The position numbers and the translations under genes were made by a program. Below the pieces are notes generated by a model. That model searched no databases. It saw only the letters and a list, made by a program, of their open reading frames with translations, and had not been told where the DNA came from. Shown here one piece after another: positions 8,839-15,550 of a DNA stretch of 64,000 bases. Within the stretch, counting starts at the first letter, position 1. Each line of letters opens with the position of its first letter. The DNA is from CAVVTR01 sp963751245 (lineage in GTDB: Bacteria; Acidobacteriota; Thermoanaerobaculia; Thermoanaerobaculales; Thermoanaerobaculaceae): contig CAVVTR010000008.1 of assembly GCA_963751245.1 (NCBI GenBank), positions 434,001-498,000 of the forward strand, in the 5' to 3' direction.

Positions 8839-10602
8839 GTGAAGAGAACCACGCTGATGGCGCTGTCCCTCGTCGTCCCGGCGGTGGTGGCCATGGCCCA
8901 GAGCGGCCCGCCGCCCAGCCGCCCGGCGGCCGAGAAGCCGCCTGAACACCAGGTGGGAGGCCTCCGCTTCATCGACGTCTCCGAGGTCACCGTGGTCAAC
9001 GTGGACGTCGCGGTCACCAACAAGCAGGGCTTCGTCGCCGGGCTCACACCCACCGACTTCGAGGTGTACCAGGACGGCAAGCTCCAGCCGCTGACCAACT
9101 TCGCCATCTACCACGACGGCGTGCGCCTCGACGCGGCCGGCGAGGCGGAGGGCAGCGCACCGGCCTCTCCGCCCACGGCGACCACCCCGGCTCCGGCTCC
9201 GGCCGCGCCGGAAGGGGAACCCGCCGGCGCCGCGCCGGGCCGGGAACCGAGCTTCGTGGCCCTGTACGTCGACAACGAGAACATCCGTCCGTTCGACCGC
9301 AACCGCGTGCTGAACGCGGTGCGGACCTGGGTGCAGAACACCCTACACCCGCCCGACCGCATGATGGTGGTCTCGTACCAGCGCAGCCTCAAGACGTTGC
9401 AGCCGTTCACGACCAAGGTCGAGGACGTGCTCTCGGCGCTGCGGCAGGTGCGCATGTACACCGGCGGGCGGATCAACGTCGACTCCGACCGGCGCCAGAT
9501 CGAGGACTACATCACCAACAACCAGAGCCGCTCGAACACCCTGCAGCAGGCGCTGGACTCGGTACGCTCCTTCTCCCAGGAGCAGCACAACAACCTGACC
9601 TTCAGCATCCGCTCCATCCAGGACCTCGTGTCCATGATGAGCGGGCTGCCGGGACGGAAGTCCGTCATCTACATCTCCGACGGCCTGCCCATGAGCCCCG
9701 GCCTCGAGCTCTACTACGCGCTCCAGGACGGCTACGGGGTCCCCTCGCTCCTCTCGCGCGCCCGCGAGTTCGACTCCACCGACATGTTCCGCAGCCTGGC
9801 CACCACGTCCGCGGCGGCAGGGGTGACCCTGTACACCATCGACGCCTCCGGGCTCGAGTCCAACACCGGCGTGGAGGCGGAGAACCGCACCGCCCGCTCG
9901 TCCCTGGTCTCCTCGTACCTGAGCAGCAACTACGAGGAGTCCCTCGTGTACATGGCCGACCAGACCGGCGGCCTCGCCGTGCTCAACGCCAACGACCCCA
10001 CTCCGGGGCTCGAGAAGATCTCCTCGCGGCTGTCGAGCTACTACTCCCTCGGCTACCGCATGGTCCCCACCGGGGAGGACCGCTTCCACCGCATCGAGGT
10101 CAAGATCAAGGGACACCCCGACGTCCGGCTCGACTACCGCCGGTCCTTCGTCGAGAAGTCCTTGCCCACCGAGATCGGCGACCGGGTCGTGTCGGGCCTC
10201 GCCTTCGACATCGACGACAACCCACTGCAGATCAAGCTGGACAGCGGCGTCCCGCAGCCCAGCACCGCGGGGCGCTGGCTGCTGCCGGTGGAGATCAAGG
10301 TCCCCTTCGACAAGGTCGCCCTCATCCCCGACGGCGACAACCTCGTCGGGTATGTCAGAGCCTACTACGCGGCCCGGGACTCGGAGGGCAAGCAGTCCGA
10401 CCTGCAGCAGCAGGAGTTCCCCGTCCGCATGACGGCCAAGGAGTACGAGGCCTCGAAGGCCTCCACGTTCACGATCTCGGCGTCGCTGCTGCTCGAGCCG
10501 GGGGTCTATCGCATCTCGGTGGGCGTCCGCGACGACCTCACCAACCAGGCGGGCTACGCGACCATCAGGCGGTCGGTCCACCCGGAGACCAAGGAGAACT
10601 GA
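8839..10602 (+). CDS. Secreted VWFA-related (acidobacterial-type) protein B
   Basis: 587 aa. The GTG at 8839 follows GGAAGGGGGC and opens a clean signal peptide (KRTTLMALSLVVPAVVAMAQ); in-frame codons further upstream lack this. It has the same architecture as its neighbour: an N-terminal strand module (VNVDVAVTNKQG, TPTDFEVYQDG), a Pro/Ala-rich linker around 110-135, a VWA fold starting FVALYVDNENIRP with IYISDGLPMSP as the middle strand, and YYSLGYRMVPTGED in the C-terminal module. The metal site again departs from DxSxS. A TTGATACACT stretch at 8807-8816 might be part of a promoter. It is probably a tandem duplicate with a shared envelope role. Confidence 0.85.
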   Translation: MKRTTLMALSLVVPAVVAMAQSGPPPSRPAAEKPPEHQVGGLRFIDVSEVTVVNVDVAVTNKQGFVAGLTPTDFEVYQDGKLQPLTNFAIYHDGVRLDAAGEAEGSAPASPPTATTPAPAPAAPEGEPAGAAPGREPSFVALYVDNENIRPFDRNRVLNAVRTWVQNTLHPPDRMMVVSYQRSLKTLQPFTTKVEDVLSALRQVRMYTGGRINVDSDRRQIEDYITNNQSRSNTLQQALDSVRSFSQEQHNNLTFSIRSIQDLVSMMSGLPGRKSVIYISDGLPMSPGLELYYALQDGYGVPSLLSRAREFDSTDMFRSLATTSAAAGVTLYTIDASGLESNTGVEAENRTARSSLVSSYLSSNYEESLVYMADQTGGLAVLNANDPTPGLEKISSRLSSYYSLGYRMVPTGEDRFHRIEVKIKGHPDVRLDYRRSFVEKSLPTEIGDRVVSGLAFDIDDNPLQIKLDSGVPQPSTAGRWLLPVEIKVPFDKVALIPDGDNLVGYVRAYYAARDSEGKQSDLQQQEFPVRMTAKEYEASKASTFTISASLLLEPGVYRISVGVRDDLTNQAGYATIRRSVHPETKEN

Positions 10603-10669
10603 ACCGGTCCGGGCGGCGCGCCGCTCCCCGCGGAGCCTGCGGCGGCCGCCTTTCGAGGGGAGGAACGCC

Positions 10670-10768
10670 GTGAGGACGGATGCCGCGCAGGGTGGGTCCG
10701 CGAGCCCGGAAGTGACGGTGGGCCTCCGCGGCGCGGCGCCCCTAGAAGCCCGGGGCGGGGCCTCGTGA
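10670..10768 (+). CDS. Possible 32-aa leader peptide coupled to the next gene
   Basis: A GTG at 10670 sits nine bases after a strong GAGGGGAGG ribosome site and opens a 32-codon frame (MRTDAAQGGSASPEVTVG...) ending in TGA at 10766-10768. That TGA overlaps the GTG start at 10765 of the following gene (GTGA), the classic geometry of translational coupling. The peptide itself resembles nothing I know. It may be only a device to load ribosomes onto the downstream gene, whose own GTG has no good ribosome site. Alternatively, an error in the sequence may have split one gene. Confidence 0.3.
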   Translation: MRTDAAQGGSASPEVTVGLRGAAPLEARGGAS

Positions 10769-11805
10769 TCGGCGGCTGTCTGGTCCTCGCGGTGGTCATG
10801 GGCGCCGGTACGGTCCCGATCCCGGACAGCGTCAGCCGCTTCCCGGACCCCTCCTACTGGCCCGGCATGGGTGCTCAGCAGGTCAGGATGATGCTCGCCG
10901 CCGTCCAGGCCGATGCCGGCCTGGAGATGCGCTCCGCCGGGCCGGGTCCTCACCAGCTCATGGCGCGCTGGCGGGCGGGGAGCCTCAACGCCGCCGAGCG
11001 CGTGGCCGTCCTCCTCGGCGGTCCGGCCTTCCACGACCCGGTGCTGCTGCCGGCGTACGCAGAGGCCCTGCGCTCCCCCACCCTGCGCGAACGGCAGGCC
11101 GCCGCCGTGGGGCTGGCGTGGCTCCTCGGCGAGCCTTCCCCGGACCCGCGAGCCGTCGCCGCGCAGCCGGACACCGTCGAGAACCTCGCCGTCGTCGCGG
11201 AAAGAGTCGCCCGGGCCTGCCGGAGGCGCACGCTCCTGGGGGTGTGGGCCGACTCCTACCTGGCCGCCTCGGGGCTTCCCCACCGGCCCGGCATGACGCT
11301 CGGGCGCCGTCCCGAGGAGTGCCTGCGGGCCATCGCCGCCATCGCCCAGCCTGACGATCTCGACGAGCTCGTGGCGCTGTGGCCTCTGATTGCGGAGCGG
11401 CATCAGCAGTACGCGCTGGTACCGACCTTCGCCATCGTCACCCTGCGGCGGTTCGAGCCGGCCCCGCCTCCGGGCTCCCGGGTGACGCAGGGCGGCTGGC
11501 TCACGGAGGCCGGCGCCCAGGCCGTGGACGGCTTCGTGAGGCGTCTGTGTAACACACCCGACGGCGAGGCGCTGGTTCGCGCAGCCGTGGCGAGGCTCGC
11601 CGGCGTCCCGGAGTCGGGGCTCGACACCCCCGCGCCCTGGCTCGCGGTCCTGCGCCTGCGGCTCCCGTCCATGTGGGCGGTGCCCCTGGAGCGCCTGACG
11701 GCGTTCGGGGCTCCTGCGGTCCACTTCGACCGCTCGAACCCGGCCGCCAAGAGGAACGAGGCGGCGGTCCGGCGCGTGAGGAGCTTGTTTGCGTTGACCA
11801 ACTGA
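10765..11805 (+). CDS. Hypothetical exported alpha-helical protein
   Basis: 346 aa, not recognised. The N-terminus (MIGGCLVLAVVMGAGTVPIP) looks like a short signal peptide or membrane anchor. The rest is Ala/Leu/Arg-rich and probably helical, with repeated short helices such as ERQAAAVGLAWLLGEP and ECLRAIAAIAQPDDLDELVALW that could be HEAT-like. No cysteine or histidine cluster suggests an active site. The start is a GTG overlapping the stop of the short upstream frame. It sits between the VWFA-related pair and the dipeptidase, with no functional hint from context. Confidence 0.6.
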   Translation: MIGGCLVLAVVMGAGTVPIPDSVSRFPDPSYWPGMGAQQVRMMLAAVQADAGLEMRSAGPGPHQLMARWRAGSLNAAERVAVLLGGPAFHDPVLLPAYAEALRSPTLRERQAAAVGLAWLLGEPSPDPRAVAAQPDTVENLAVVAERVARACRRRTLLGVWADSYLAASGLPHRPGMTLGRRPEECLRAIAAIAQPDDLDELVALWPLIAERHQQYALVPTFAIVTLRRFEPAPPPGSRVTQGGWLTEAGAQAVDGFVRRLCNTPDGEALVRAAVARLAGVPESGLDTPAPWLAVLRLRLPSMWAVPLERLTAFGAPAVHFDRSNPAAKRNEAAVRRVRSLFALTN

Positions 11806-11887
11806 GGCCAAGGGCGGTCCCGTCGTGGCGGAATACCCTGCCCGGGGGCCGCATTCGAACGATCGGACGCACGAAGGAGGAAACGGC

Positions 11888-13348
11888 ATGACGAGTCCCC
11901 TGGACAACCTGAACCCCCGACTGATCTGGCAGCACTTCGACGCGATCCGCCAGATCCCACGCCCCTCCAAGCACGAGGGCCGGATCGCGGAACACGTTGT
12001 GAACTGGGCGAAGGCCCGCAATCTCGACGTCCGCCAGGACGCCACGGGCAACGTGGTGGTGCGCGTGCCGGCCACGAAGGGGCACGAGAGCGCCCCGCCG
12101 GTGGTCCTGCAGGGACACCTGGACATGGTCCCGGAGAAGAACCAGGACGTCGAATTCGACTTCCTCACCGACGCCATCAAGGTCCGCGTCGAGGGTGACT
12201 ACGTCTACGCCACCGGAACTACCCTGGGCTCCGACAACGGCATCGGCGTGGCCGCCGCGATGGCGGTGGCCGACGACCCTGCCGCCGTCCACGGCCCGCT
12301 GGAGCTGCTCTTCACCATCGACGAGGAGACCGGGCTCACGGGCGCGCAGCAGCTCGATCCCACGCTGATCTCGGGTCGCACCCTGCTCAACCTGGACACG
12401 GAGGAGGACGCGGCGCTCTACATCGGCTGCGCCGGCGGCGCCGACATCAACGCCCGGTTCGCCGTCACGCGCACGGCCGCGCCGGCCGGGTCCACGGCCC
12501 TGCACATCGCCGTCCGGGGACTCCGCGGGGGCCACTCCGGCGTCGACATCCACGAGAACCGCGGCAACGCCGTGAAGTTTCTCGCCCGCTGCATCAAGGC
12601 GGTCGCCGACGCCGGGGTGAAGGTCGACATCGTCTCCCTGGACGGGGGCAGCAAGCACAACGCGATCCCCCGCGAAGCCGACGGCGTCGTCCTCGTGCCC
12701 TCCGCGCGCGCGGACGAGGCTCGGTCGGCCATCGCGGCCACCGCGGCGTCCCTGAAGGAGGAGTTCGGCGCCATCGATCCCAAGGCGAGCGTGGCCGTCT
12801 CTCCGGCGCCGGCCGCCGGCCAGCCGCTCAGCGCCGCCGATCGTGACCGGGTGCTCCGCACCCTCCTCGCCTGCCCCCACGGGGTGCTGGCCATGAGCCG
12901 CGCCGTGCCCGGGCTGGTGGAGACTTCCAACAACCTGGCCGTGGTGGCCACCGCGGGTGACGACGTCCACGTCACGACGTCCACCCGTTCCTCGGTGATG
13001 CCCTCCCTCAAGGCGGTCCTGCTCCAGGTGGAGGCGGTCCTCGGCCTCGCCGGCGCCGAGGAGATCCACGTCGCGGACGGCTACCCCGCCTGGACGCCCA
13101 ACCCTGACTCCCGCGTCCTCAAGACGGCGGTGGCCGTGTTCGAGAAGGAGTTCTCGTCCACCCCCGCGGTGAAGGCCATCCACGCCGGCCTCGAGTGCGG
13201 GCTCATCGGCGAGAAGTTCCCCGGCATGGACATGGTGTCCATGGGCCCCCAGATCGAGTCCCCGCACTCGCCGGACGAGCGGGTGCAGATCTCCACGGTG
13301 GGGCGCTTCTACACGTTCCTCAAGGCGACCCTGGCGGCCCTCGCCTGA
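11888..13348 (+). CDS. pepD: Cytosolic M20 dipeptidase (aminoacyl-histidine dipeptidase, PepD type)
   Basis: 486 aa. Zinc-dependent M20-family dipeptidase of broad specificity, cleaving Xaa-His and other dipeptides. Metal and catalytic residues can be placed at His77 and Asp79 (LQGHLDMVPEK), Asp116 (GSDNGIGVA), the Glu146/Glu147 pair (FTIDEETG), Asp170 (NLDTEED) and the C-terminal histidine in IESPHSPDERV. The lid/dimerisation domain is inserted around residues 195-380. The start is the ATG at 11888 behind AAGGAGG; upstream in-frame codons are unlikely. It is monocistronic and followed 30 bp later by a strong hairpin. No signal peptide, so cytoplasmic. Confidence 0.93.
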   Translation: MTSPLDNLNPRLIWQHFDAIRQIPRPSKHEGRIAEHVVNWAKARNLDVRQDATGNVVVRVPATKGHESAPPVVLQGHLDMVPEKNQDVEFDFLTDAIKVRVEGDYVYATGTTLGSDNGIGVAAAMAVADDPAAVHGPLELLFTIDEETGLTGAQQLDPTLISGRTLLNLDTEEDAALYIGCAGGADINARFAVTRTAAPAGSTALHIAVRGLRGGHSGVDIHENRGNAVKFLARCIKAVADAGVKVDIVSLDGGSKHNAIPREADGVVLVPSARADEARSAIAATAASLKEEFGAIDPKASVAVSPAPAAGQPLSAADRDRVLRTLLACPHGVLAMSRAVPGLVETSNNLAVVATAGDDVHVTTSTRSSVMPSLKAVLLQVEAVLGLAGAEEIHVADGYPAWTPNPDSRVLKTAVAVFEKEFSSTPAVKAIHAGLECGLIGEKFPGMDMVSMGPQIESPHSPDERVQISTVGRFYTFLKATLAALA

Positions 13349-13377
13349 CGCCGGCGCGAAGAGTCCTGTGAACGCAC

Positions 13378-13403
13378 GACGGGCGGCCTCACGGCCGCCC
13401 GTC
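13378..13403. terminator. Bidirectional hairpin between pepD and DUF302 gene
   Basis: A perfect 11-bp inverted repeat (GACGGGCGGCC, loop TCAC, GGCCGCCCGTC) lies 29 bp past the pepD stop and 29 bp past the stop of the convergent DUF302 gene at 13433. No T-run follows on either strand. It is positioned to end transcription from both sides. Confidence 0.7.
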
Positions 13404-13432
13404 CGATTCTGCGCCGCCGCACGCGGCCGTTA

Positions 13433-13828
13433 CTAGAGGCAGGCCTCCAGGACGCGCCGCAGCGCCGCGCCCACGAACGTCCCCACCGGCTCGAGCTCGC
13501 GCACGCCGAGCAGCCCCATCACGCCCTGGGGCTTCATGGCCCGGACCACGGTGGTTCCGGCCTGCACCGACACCGTCACGTTGCAGGGCAGCAGCACGCC
13601 GACCTCGGGCGCCGCCACCAGCGCGGTGTGGGCGGACGGCGGATGACACGCGCCGAGGATCACGTAGGGCTCGCCCTCGATGCCGAGCTTGGCCTTCATG
13701 GTGGCGCGCACGTCGATCTCGGTGAGCACGCCGAACCCTTCCTTCGCGAGGGCCTCGCGCACCCGGGCCGTCGCGGCCTCGAAGGACAGCGGAGACGACA
13801 CCTCGTAAGCGACGCTGGTCTCCTTCAT
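13433..13828 (-). CDS. DUF302 domain protein
   Basis: 131 aa. The DUF302 pattern is visible: an N-terminal helix with SFEAATARVREALAKEGFGVLTEIDV, then GIEGEPYVILGACHPPSAHTAL, and LLPCNVTVSV as the central strand. The start was set at the ATG at 13828 behind GGGGGTG; an upstream in-frame extension runs into the fmdB gene and is discarded. The family is often found with sulfur, redox or metal-efflux genes but has no assigned reaction. It is the last gene of the small-gene string that starts with arsR. Conserved cysteines in ACHPP and LLPCN could be functional. Confidence 0.85.
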   Translation of the reverse strand: MKETSVAYEVSSPLSFEAATARVREALAKEGFGVLTEIDVRATMKAKLGIEGEPYVILGACHPPSAHTALVAAPEVGVLLPCNVTVSVQAGTTVVRAMKPQGVMGLLGVRELEPVGTFVGAALRRVLEACL

Positions 13829-13893
13829 CTTCACCCCCTGGATCGTCGTCTTCGGTTCGCATCGGAGCCCGCCGGGCCCCGTGGTCAGGACGC

Positions 13894-14103
13894 TCAGGAG
13901 AAGCCCGACCCGCCGCAGGAGGCTCCCCCGGACCCTCCCGGCAAGGTCCCGCCCCCTCCGGCACTGGCGAAGGTCGAGAACTCCTTGCCCACGTTTTCCG
14001 ACCCGCACTGCGGGCACGTCAGCCCGGCGGCGCCGGCTCCCATGCGCTGCAGGACCTCGAACCGACGGCCGCAGTCACGGCAGCTGTACTCGTACAACGG
14101 CAT
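13894..14103 (-). CDS. FmdB-type zinc ribbon protein
   Basis: 69 aa. The start MPLYEYSCRDCG and the second knuckle TCPQCGSENVGKEFS define the FmdB_CxxC zinc-ribbon family, small proteins of unknown function sometimes called regulators. The C-terminus is a flexible Gly/Ser tail (GGGGTLPGGSGGASCGG) with one more cysteine, typical of the family. The ATG at 14103 has GGAGG upstream; the preceding ORF stops three bases before it. It sits downstream of two candidate selenoprotein ORFs that also carry CxxC ribbons, so the string encodes three small zinc-ribbon proteins in a row. Confidence 0.88.
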   Translation of the reverse strand: MPLYEYSCRDCGRRFEVLQRMGAGAAGLTCPQCGSENVGKEFSTFASAGGGGTLPGGSGGASCGGSGFS

Positions 14104-14105
14104 CG

Positions 14106-14303
14106 TCAGCCTCCACAACCGCCCCACAGGGCGTCCCAGATCTCCGCCGGGACCCCGTCGGGATAGATCTCGTTCGTGCTGTAGATCGCGCCGCAGCTCC
14201 GGCACCGCCAGAGCAGCGCTCCTCAGGTCGGCACCGGCTGCACCGGCTTGGCGCACCGCCGGCACATCCCCTGGACCCGCTCGTCCGTCGTCGTCGCTTC
14301 CAT
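14106..14303 (-). CDS. Candidate selenoprotein B: small CxxC protein with in-frame TGA
   Basis: 65 codons with one internal TGA (codon 27, bases 14223-14225). Before it: MEATTTDERVQGM, CRRC, AKPVQPVPT. After it: GALLW, CRSC, GAIYSTNEIYPDGVP, AEIWDALWGGCGG, then TGA. The two CxxC knuckles on either side of the TGA look like halves of one ribbon, so the TGA interrupts a single protein. Eight bases after the TGA there is a perfect 8-bp stem (14207-14214 with 14196-14203, one G-U pair) capped by the loop GGU. This matches a bacterial SECIS: a G at the start of the loop, 16 nt from the TGA. Translation may start here behind GAGAGG, or at the ATG at 14324 overlapping the previous stop. Alternatives are a nonsense pseudogene, a sequence error, or reinitiation at a CTG just past the TGA. 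Confidence 0.5.
14196..14222 (-). promoter_or_regulatory. Putative SECIS hairpin downstream of TGA in ORF B
   Basis: The stem GCUCUGGC pairs fully with GCCGGAGC around a GGU loop; three further C-G/G-C pairs form outside a U-U mismatch. The apical loop begins 17 nt after the TGA, with guanosine as its first base. These are the features used to recognise bacterial selenocysteine insertion elements. GC-rich DNA makes hairpins cheap, so this alone is not proof. Confidence 0.4.
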
Positions 14304-14320
14304 CGATTCCTCTCCCGCTT

Positions 14321-14560
14321 TCATGCCACCGACCGTCCGCAGTGGGGGCAGCTCGAGGCCTCAGGGTCCACCCGGCCGCCGCACTCCTCGCAGAGCGCGG
14401 GCTCGGAGGGGTCTGCGGCGGTGGAACAGGAGCGTGCCCGGCGCCCGGCCGGGTCGGGGACCGCTCACGTGGGCACCCCGAACCGGGGCAGCACCACGTT
14501 CTGCACGATCACCCACACGAGCATCGCACCGAGGAACCACAGCAGGTCGGATCCGCTCAC
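14321..14560 (-). CDS. Candidate selenoprotein A: membrane-anchored zinc ribbon with in-frame TGA
   Basis: 80-codon frame with one internal TGA (codon 32, bases 14465-14467). Residues 1-31 are a short start (GTG, then SGSD), one membrane helix (LLWFLGAMLVWVIVQNVVL, about 6-24) and PRFGVPT. Past the TGA come AVPDPAGRRARSCSTAADP and a zinc ribbon with CEEC (57-60) and CPHC (71-74), ending GRSVA. No ATG, GTG, TTG or CTG lies in frame between the TGA and the first CxxC, so the ribbon cannot be made independently. The GTG overlaps the arsR stop (GTGA) and the final TGA overlaps an ATG of the next frame (ATGA). The TGA context V-P-T is the same as in the next ORF. Selenocysteine is the simplest reading; ordinary termination giving a 31-aa membrane peptide is the alternative. 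Confidence 0.5.
14437..14464 (-). promoter_or_regulatory. Putative SECIS hairpin downstream of TGA in ORF A
   Basis: A 6-bp all-GC stem (CCCGGC with GCCGGG, bases 14448-14453 and 14437-14442) has the loop CGGGC. Two more pairs form below a small internal loop. The apical loop starts 18 nt after the TGA and has a guanosine in its second position, fitting the same bacterial SECIS pattern as the hairpin in the next ORF. Confidence 0.35.
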
Positions 14561-14913
14561 TTCGCCGGTCCCAGCATGATGGCGGCACGGCCCTTCTCGA
14601 TCTCCGCCTTGTCCTCGTTCACCCGCCTCTCGAGGGAGTCGCACACCGTGGAGCAGATGGCGAACACGGCGGGGTCCTCGATCCGGTAGAGCACGTTGAC
14701 GCCCTCCCGGCGGCACTCCACGAGCCCCGTGCGGCGGAGGACCGAGAGATGCTTCGAGACGTTGGCCTGGCTGCCGCCGACCTCCTTCAGGATGTCGGTC
14801 ACGCAGCGCTCACCGTCCTGGAGCGCATGCAGGATCCTCAGCCGCATCGGATCGGCCATGGCCTTCAGCCGGTCCGCGATCCTCTCGAGAAGCTGTTCTG
14901 ACGCTGGTCGCAC
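14557..14913 (-). CDS. ArsR/SmtB-family transcriptional regulator
   Basis: 118 aa winged-helix repressor: MADPMRLRILHAL (19-31), the recognition helix SQANVSKHLSVLRRTGLV (48-65) and the wing GVNVLYRIED (71-80). Cysteines at 37, 67, 87 and 91 could sense metal, persulfide or oxidant. The canonical ArsR CVC motif is replaced by CVT, so arsenite sensing by the classic site is unlikely; a dithiol switch of the BigR/SqrR kind is a reasonable inference. The GTG start at 14913 follows GGGAGGGG; longer in-frame starts cross the putative promoter. It heads the string of small redox/zinc genes and lies directly downstream of an RND efflux operon, whose promoter shares a sequence element with its own. 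Confidence 0.9.
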   Translation of the reverse strand: MRPASEQLLERIADRLKAMADPMRLRILHALQDGERCVTDILKEVGGSQANVSKHLSVLRRTGLVECRREGVNVLYRIEDPAVFAICSTVCDSLERRVNEDKAEIEKGRAAIMLGPAK

Positions 14914-14930
14914 TTCCCCTCCCGCGAGTA

Positions 14931-14952
14931 AGTATAACCACTCGGCAATATA
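14931..14952 (-). promoter_or_regulatory. arsR promoter -10 and candidate ArsR operator
   Basis: On the minus strand TATACT (14931-14936) is a good -10 box 18 bp before the arsR GTG. It overlaps a 20-bp element at 14933-14952 (plus strand TATAACCACTCGGCAATATA) that matches 14 of 20 positions of the element over the tolC promoter, including an exact TATAACCA. The -35 region is weak. Autoregulation by ArsR at this site is inferred. Confidence 0.4.
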
Positions 14953-15002
14953 GGACCATTGCTCGTGGCCGTCAAGCGGGGGCGGCGTGCGCCGGCGCGG
15001 GC

Positions 15003-15287
15003 TCACAGGACCTCCTCGACCCCCCACACGATCATCTTCAGCCGCTCGTCGCACCCCTTGCAGTAGCTCTTGATGTCGCTCACCAGCGTCTCCAGGGCCT
15101 CGGCGGCGATCACCGTGAAGATGATCGCCGAGGTCTTCGGGAACGCCCGGGAGCCCAGGCGCGGGCCCGTGGTTCCAAGGCCCACCGTGCGCGGAATCTC
15201 CGTGTAGCCGAGCACACCGGCACGGTTGAGGAACGCCTCGAGCTCCTCCTTGCGCTCCCCGTCCACGATGATCATGAGCAGCTTCAC
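15003..15287 (-). CDS. PII-like small protein accompanying RND efflux
   Basis: 94 aa with a PII-like ferredoxin fold: MKLLMIIVDGERKEELEAFL (strand and helix), GYTEIPRTVGLGTTGPRLGS as a T-loop-like region, and SAIIFTVIAAEALETLVSDI as the second half. Two cysteines (YCKGC) occur near the end. Small PII-like proteins of this kind are often encoded after RND metal/drug pumps and are thought to bind a regulatory ligand. The GTG start lies four bases after the DUF2892 stop. Ligand and partner are unknown. Confidence 0.75.
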   Translation of the reverse strand: MKLLMIIVDGERKEELEAFLNRAGVLGYTEIPRTVGLGTTGPRLGSRAFPKTSAIIFTVIAAEALETLVSDIKSYCKGCDERLKMIVWGVEEVL

Positions 15288-15291
15288 GGCG

Positions 15292-15483
15292 TCACTCCTT
15301 CACGCCCAGCACCCGGAGCAGCGAGATCATCGGGCACCAGCGCGTGAAAGCCGACTGCAGCAGGTTGAGGCCCACGAAGGCCGTGAAGGCGAAGAACCAG
15401 GGCTGGTGCAGCCACACGCCCAGCCCCACCGACGCCATCACGAACAACCCGGCAATGGCCCTGAGGTACTCGTTGATGTTCAT
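15292..15483 (-). CDS. DUF2892 (YgaP-like) membrane protein
   Basis: 63 aa. MNINEYLRAIAGLFVMASVG followed by two hydrophobic segments (about 8-26 and 29-44) and the family ending QSAFTRWCPMISLL, whose RWCP cysteine is conserved in YgaP-type inner-membrane proteins. The start ATG at 15483 follows AGGAGG. In other bacteria this module accompanies rhodanese or ArsR/BigR-type regulation, which fits the neighbouring regulator and efflux genes. A sulfur- or redox-linked membrane role is plausible but unproven. Confidence 0.85.
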   Translation of the reverse strand: MNINEYLRAIAGLFVMASVGLGVWLHQPWFFAFTAFVGLNLLQSAFTRWCPMISLLRVLGVKE

Positions 15484-15550
15484 ACCCTTCCTCCTCTTGC
15501 GTCCGCTCCCGGGCGCGGCCCTCCCGGGCCGCGCCCGTCCCACTGCTCAA

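Noticed and set aside
14106..14225. Second half of ORF B starting independently at a CTG after the TGA
   Set aside because: The GAGGAG before it is only two bases away from the CTG, too close for normal initiation, and the CxxC partner lies before the TGA. Kept only as an alternative.
14465..14467. TGA as evidence for a genetic code in which TGA is a sense codon
   Set aside because: Many standard genes here (FAH, hpd, adk, rpsL neighbours, tuf copy 2) end at TGA with correct family C-termini and overlaps, so TGA is a stop in general.
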